Below, piece after piece: positions 60,421 through 64,000 of a stretch of 64,000 nucleotides of DNA. This stretch comes from Gigantopelta aegis (lineage: Eukaryota; Mollusca; Gastropoda; Neomphalida; Peltospiridae). The notes under the pieces were generated by a model. That model ran no database searches, was not told the DNA's origin, and saw nothing but the letters and a program-made list of their open reading frames with translations. Position 1 is the stretch's first letter. Every line of letters starts with the position of its first letter. The DNA is taken from assembly GCF_016097555.1 (NCBI RefSeq), contig NW_024533064.1:34339-98338 (forward strand). The letters are read 5' to 3'. The position numbers were made by a program, and so were the translations under genes.

Positions 60421-61957
60421 CTGAACGAGAGCAATTAGTTAACCACTATGAAATGCAAGAGAGTATTTACTCCTCTCTTGTTGATGTTCAGGTATGTCTT
60501 CAAATGATACACACATACATCATACAAACATAAGATCACATCCAACTTTGTATAGAGTACATCTCATGAATTCTTTGCTGAAGAAACCCATTTATTGGGA
60601 ACCAGGATCTGATACTTATAGTATATATCAACAACTATCTGATAAGAAATACCGGGAGATTATCCGCCAACAGATACAGTAAGAATATAAATTGGTTGAT
60701 TGTTTCATTTGATGTTCTATATATTATCAGAGTCACTGGTCATCTTGGTTCTGGACAGTTTGGTACTGTCAATCAAAGGAGTGTGGCTTTCTCCTAATGG
60801 TCCATTAAATATTGCTATTAAGACACTTAACGATAAAACTTCAGAGGAAGAGAAAGTCAAGTTCCTACAAGACAACAGCCATTATGGGTCAATTTTCGTC
60901 ATCCTAATATTGTCAAGTTATATGGAGTGGTCACTGTTGGAGAACCAGTGAGACACTGTCAAAGATTATATTTAATTACTCTATCTTAATTAGATAATGA
61001 TAATACTGGAGTTAGTATCTAATGGAGAACTTGAGAGAGTATCTACAAAAATTCCAACCTTCGTAAGTTTAATACAAATATATAATCTATTTAATTTCAA
61101 TATCATTACTTACAGACCAGGAGAGTTAGTTCACTCAACACTACCTACTCTCCTACTCAGTTTCTGTCGTCAGATTGCCTCAGGTATGGAGTACCTGTCA
61201 AAGAAATGTTTTGTACACAGAGACTGGCAGCTAGGAATATATTAGTGACAGAACAAGATATTTGTAAGGTATGATATTGTTGCTAAATATAATAGAGTGG
61301 ATTTATTTTTTCGTACAGATTGCAGACTTTGGTATGTCCAGAGATTTAACAAGATGAGAACTATTATATCTCACATGCTTTGATGATTCCCATTAAATGG
61401 ACATCTCCTGAAGTCAGTAGATTACTAATGTTATTATCAGTTATATTGTAAACTGTATAACTACAGTCCTTACATTTCAAACGATACTCCACTGCTAGTG
61501 ATGTGTGGAGTTTGGTGCAGTACTCTATGAGATATGGAGTCTAGGACACAAACCATTTGAGAGTTTATACCAATCAAGAGGTAAAATATAAAGTATATAA
61601 CTAGTAATGATATGAGATGATTTTTAGTATATGAGGTTAATAGGTTCTGGTTATCGTCTTCCTCCTCCTCCTGGTTGTCCCGACCTATCTATAAGATGAT
61701 GATACAATGTTGGTAAGGTGTCCTATTGTAGTACTACTACTTGATAATATGTGTACATCAATGACAGGCATCCAGAGACTTCTAGTCGTCCTACATTTGT
61801 GAAGTTGGTATCAGATCTATCTCAAGTTGATGTTAAAATCCTCAGTATCCATTGTCTAATGAAAACAAGAGCTGTAGTTCAGAGAGTCCAGTACTTGGAG
61901 GTCCACTAGATATAGGACCATAAACCTATATATGATTTACAAAGAAATGTATATGTG

Positions 61958-62359
61958 AATTATTTGTTTTTTGGTTTTAAAATGTACACACAAATTTATT
62001 TTACTTTTATGTTTTTTATTACTATAATAATTACATTACTTAACTAACACAATTCATTGGTTTTATCCATTCTACTATCTTTATGTTAACTATAGTCTAT
62101 AGTTACTTGTTGTTTTTCTTTTTTAGAAATAGAAAAAACTATCTATTGTATTTCTATTTTTCTAAATAGGTACTTAGATATTTACTTAACAACACAATTA
62201 TGTTTTAATGTTTTAATCTATAGTAGTTGTTGTTGTTTTTGTTTGTTTTTGTATATAACAGCAAATTTTATTTTATCTTATATTACTATACTAATAAAGA
62301 ATATCAGGTCATATTAATTATAATACAAATATAATTTAAGATTATAAAAATAAATAATC
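61958..62359. other. Spacer after RTK K, AT-rich
   Basis: No gene seen. At about 62290-62360 it enters sequence matching the 3' flank of the kinase-less genes (AATAAAGAATATCAGGTCAT), then switches to the end of an ectodomain 1 exon at about 62365. Confidence 0.5.
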
Positions 62360-63250
62360 ACAATGATTCTACTCAACAAAACAATTACTAATTTATCCAG
62401 AAACAGGTTAGCATAAGAATAAAAACTACTAAATTATTATCTTTTATTAGATTCACCTGGATGGTTCATGACTTTCCAGATAAAGATTTTTTTAACACAA
62501 AAAATGCAAAGATATATTACTAGAGTGAAGCAATTTTGAAATAGCCTTCAAAATTACTCTCAATGGTACTCTGACAAATATTTTTTATTGGAGCTAAAAG
62601 CAATAATGATTCACAAGGTAATCTTCACCATAGTTCAAATAACTAGTCAGAACACTCGTAAACAAAACAAGCTTTTATATATCTTCAGAAAAATGCTTCA
62701 TTCATGCAGAAACAATTTATTTTGGATATAATTTGTCATCTTCTCTAGTACAAGTAGAAGAAATGAGATTTTTTACTATTTTTCAACCACAGAAAATAAA
62801 AGCAACCTTATAGCCGTATCACAAGAAATCAATGGTCCAGAAAGTTATGACTACAACTATTCCATTATAACTACACCAAAATAATTATCCACTTGTGTCG
62901 GTTAGTGTAGGTAAATAAATAATTGATTTAAGAAAACAAATGTCCTAAAAAATTTTATTCCAGTTGTGAACTCTTCTACCTTATCTCTGCTATATCAAAC
63001 TTATGTCAGACTTAAATGACCCAACTCACTAACAGCTTTCTCCTCTTCAAATATATTAACAGTGAATATGTATACTTTATCATTATATATATTGATTATC
63101 TAGATATTATTATATCTACTACTGTTATAATTCCAAGTAGTAGTAATATTTAGATATTTATATAACTGAGTTACTATTGACAGTTACTACATCATCTGTG
63201 AACATTATTCTACCTCAAACATCCTCTATATTCCACTACTGTAACTACTA
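62360..63250 (+). pseudogene. Remnant L: ectodomain 2 and stalk only
   Basis: Starts inside the end of ectodomain 1 (CAATTACTAATTTATCCAGA at 62380), keeps ectodomain 2 (62451-62912, dense with indels), a stalk exon at 62965-63060 and DIVISTTV-type exon at 63104 onward. It ends abruptly at about 63250, joined to the 3' flank of a kinase-less gene (CTAATTCTCCATAGC). No signal peptide, membrane segment or tail. The stalk (ATCATCTGTGAACATTATTC, then CCTCAAACATCCTCTATA) matches the kinase-less receptor G, so this is an internally deleted copy of that type. Confidence 0.65.
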
Positions 63251-63632
63251 CAACAATTTTCTAATTCTCCATAGCAAACCAAATATTAACATACCAGATA
63301 TGGAACTTATTCCAACAAGTATTTAACTGCACGGAATCAATATTAAGTAGAAGTTAATACTGAATTGACTTTAGTAATCCACTTATTGTGATAATAACAT
63401 CCTATATTATATCACTTATTAAAACTACTAACTACATGATATATCAAATAAAGAATTTCAAGTCACATTAATACGATACAAATATTGCTTAGGAAAATGA
63501 AAATAAATATCACAATGATGTCATAATGATGTAATCTCGAAAACGTTATTATAACTGGTTGCTATTTATTGTAGTGCATGGATGTTTCATATTTTATACA
63601 TAACTTTGACAGTCCTTAAAGTTAGTCAAAAG
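63251..63632 (+). other. 3' flank relic and upstream flank of gene M
   Basis: Carries the relic tail-exon copy (63370-63520) and the GTAATCTCGAAAACGTTATT...AGTCAAAAG flank that precedes I and J. Confidence 0.5.
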
Positions 63633-64000
63633 ATGTATCTTTTTATTATTTGCTTTACTTCACTTACTCTTTGTCCCCATTTATCTGGTAAGTAATATTT
63701 AAATTTAATATCATATATATATTGTACATTGCTATTACTATAGGGAAAACTCTGTGTACTAAAGGGTTTATGGACTATGAACTGTTACAACACAAAGCTG
63801 AACAGATCTGTAATAGTACTACTTGTGATGGACCTCTTAACAAAATAGAATGTGGATGAAGAATGGATATTAGCATCCTATCCATTCAATTGCTCTGGAA
63901 ATATTACCAGTCTTTTAATTTTAAAGCAAGTATCCATCCTTTCATTATGGAAGAAAGAACGAACATGAAATGTTTATAACAAAAGTGCCACTCCAGTGAA
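63633..64000 (+). CDS. Gene M, 5' part only (signal peptide and ectodomain 1), runs off the window
   Basis: The ATG lies in the same flank as in I and J. The signal exon reads MYLFIICFTSLTLCP, with frame changes relative to MYLLLFAFLHFLFVPLSG. The ectodomain 1 exon starts at about 63745 and shows [20 protein letters not shown] (with indels), [19 protein letters not shown] and YPSFHYGRK before the window ends. A stretch of about 20 bases coding GGDLRLTK is missing at about 63922. Whether M is an RTK or a kinase-less receptor cannot be told from this window. Confidence 0.6.

Larger units (their letters stand above)
56094..61957 (+). pseudogene. RTK K: receptor tyrosine kinase broken by a MITE and many indels
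   Basis: Same order as J. Signal exon 56094-56147 (MYLLLCIVLLSLFVP, then a frame change). Ectodomain 1 is 56207-56741 (NRMWNEEWILASYPFNCSGN). Ectodomain 2 is 56787-57891 but split by a 627-bp hAT-type element at 56999-57625. Stalk is 57939-58300 with exon [20 protein letters not shown] at 58090. Membrane and NPVYGG exon is 58480-58770; tail exon about 58857-59141; array 59397-59833; exon 60421-60492 (ESIYSSL); juxtamembrane 60556-60679 ([20 protein letters not shown]). Kinase exons are at about 60731-60949, 60995-61063, 61117-61268, 61320-61411 ([10 protein letters not shown], shared with F), 61467-61578, 61630-61713 and 61769-61957. About one frame break per exon, including HRDLAARN (HRDWQLG). 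Probably dead, although the indel-only damage may be partly sequence error; the element insertion is not. Confidence 0.75.

Overview
The window looks like nuclear DNA of an early-branching animal, most likely a haplosclerid demosponge such as Amphimedon queenslandica (inference). The reasons are strong AT-richness, very short GT-AG introns (about 50-100 bp), tightly packed genes all on the + strand, and a head-to-tail array of receptor tyrosine kinase (RTK) genes with unfamiliar ectodomains, a lineage-specific expansion known from sponges. No gene on the - strand, RNA gene, CRISPR array or virus-like element was found.

Layout. 1-6240: at least one unrecognised gene of low-complexity type (Pro-rich, Glu-rich and Lys-rich stretches, a double zinc-ribbon exon, a C-terminal hydrophobic stretch), with many frame breaks. 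6.7-11.6 kb: decayed RTK (copy A) split by a 0.86-kb microsatellite. 11.9-13.8 kb: decayed kinase-less receptor (B). 14.0-20.0 kb: RTK C, with one ectodomain. 20.2-24.3 kb: RTK D. 24.4-29.6 kb: RTK E. 29.8-42.4 kb: RTK F, whose cytoplasmic-tail intron has swollen to 8.4 kb by about 90 tandem copies of a 92-bp unit (66-bp phosphotyrosine exon plus its splice donor). 42.5-44.5 kb: kinase-less receptor G. 45.0-47.2 kb: recombinant remnant H. 47.7-49.7 kb: kinase-less receptor I. 50.1-56.0 kb: RTK J with a 13-copy version of the array. 56.1-62.0 kb: RTK K with a 5-copy array and a 627-bp hAT-type MITE in an ectodomain exon. 62.35-63.25 kb: remnant L. 63.6 kb to the end: start of gene M.

How the genes fit together. 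Two receptor types alternate and share ectodomains. The RTKs have a signal peptide, usually two ectodomain modules of about 150 residues (one exon each), a Ser/Thr-rich stalk, one membrane pass, tyrosine-rich tail exons with NPxY and YxxL motifs, a conserved EPIYWEP juxtamembrane exon and a seven- or eight-exon tyrosine kinase. The kinase-less type has the same signal peptide, ectodomains and stalk, but a different membrane exon and a short tail ending in a fixed set of tyrosine motifs, including TEYMTL and IAYEQL about 24 residues apart, an ITSM/ITIM-like layout. The ectodomains of I and H are nearly those of RTK J, and ectodomain 1 of G resembles that of RTK F. This looks like paired receptors: same outside, opposite or modulating inside.

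Caveat: one-base insertions and deletions are frequent, especially after 56 kb, and often differ between otherwise identical paralogues. Part of the apparent gene damage may be assembly or read error. Exon models were built by eye from paralogue comparison and splice signals.
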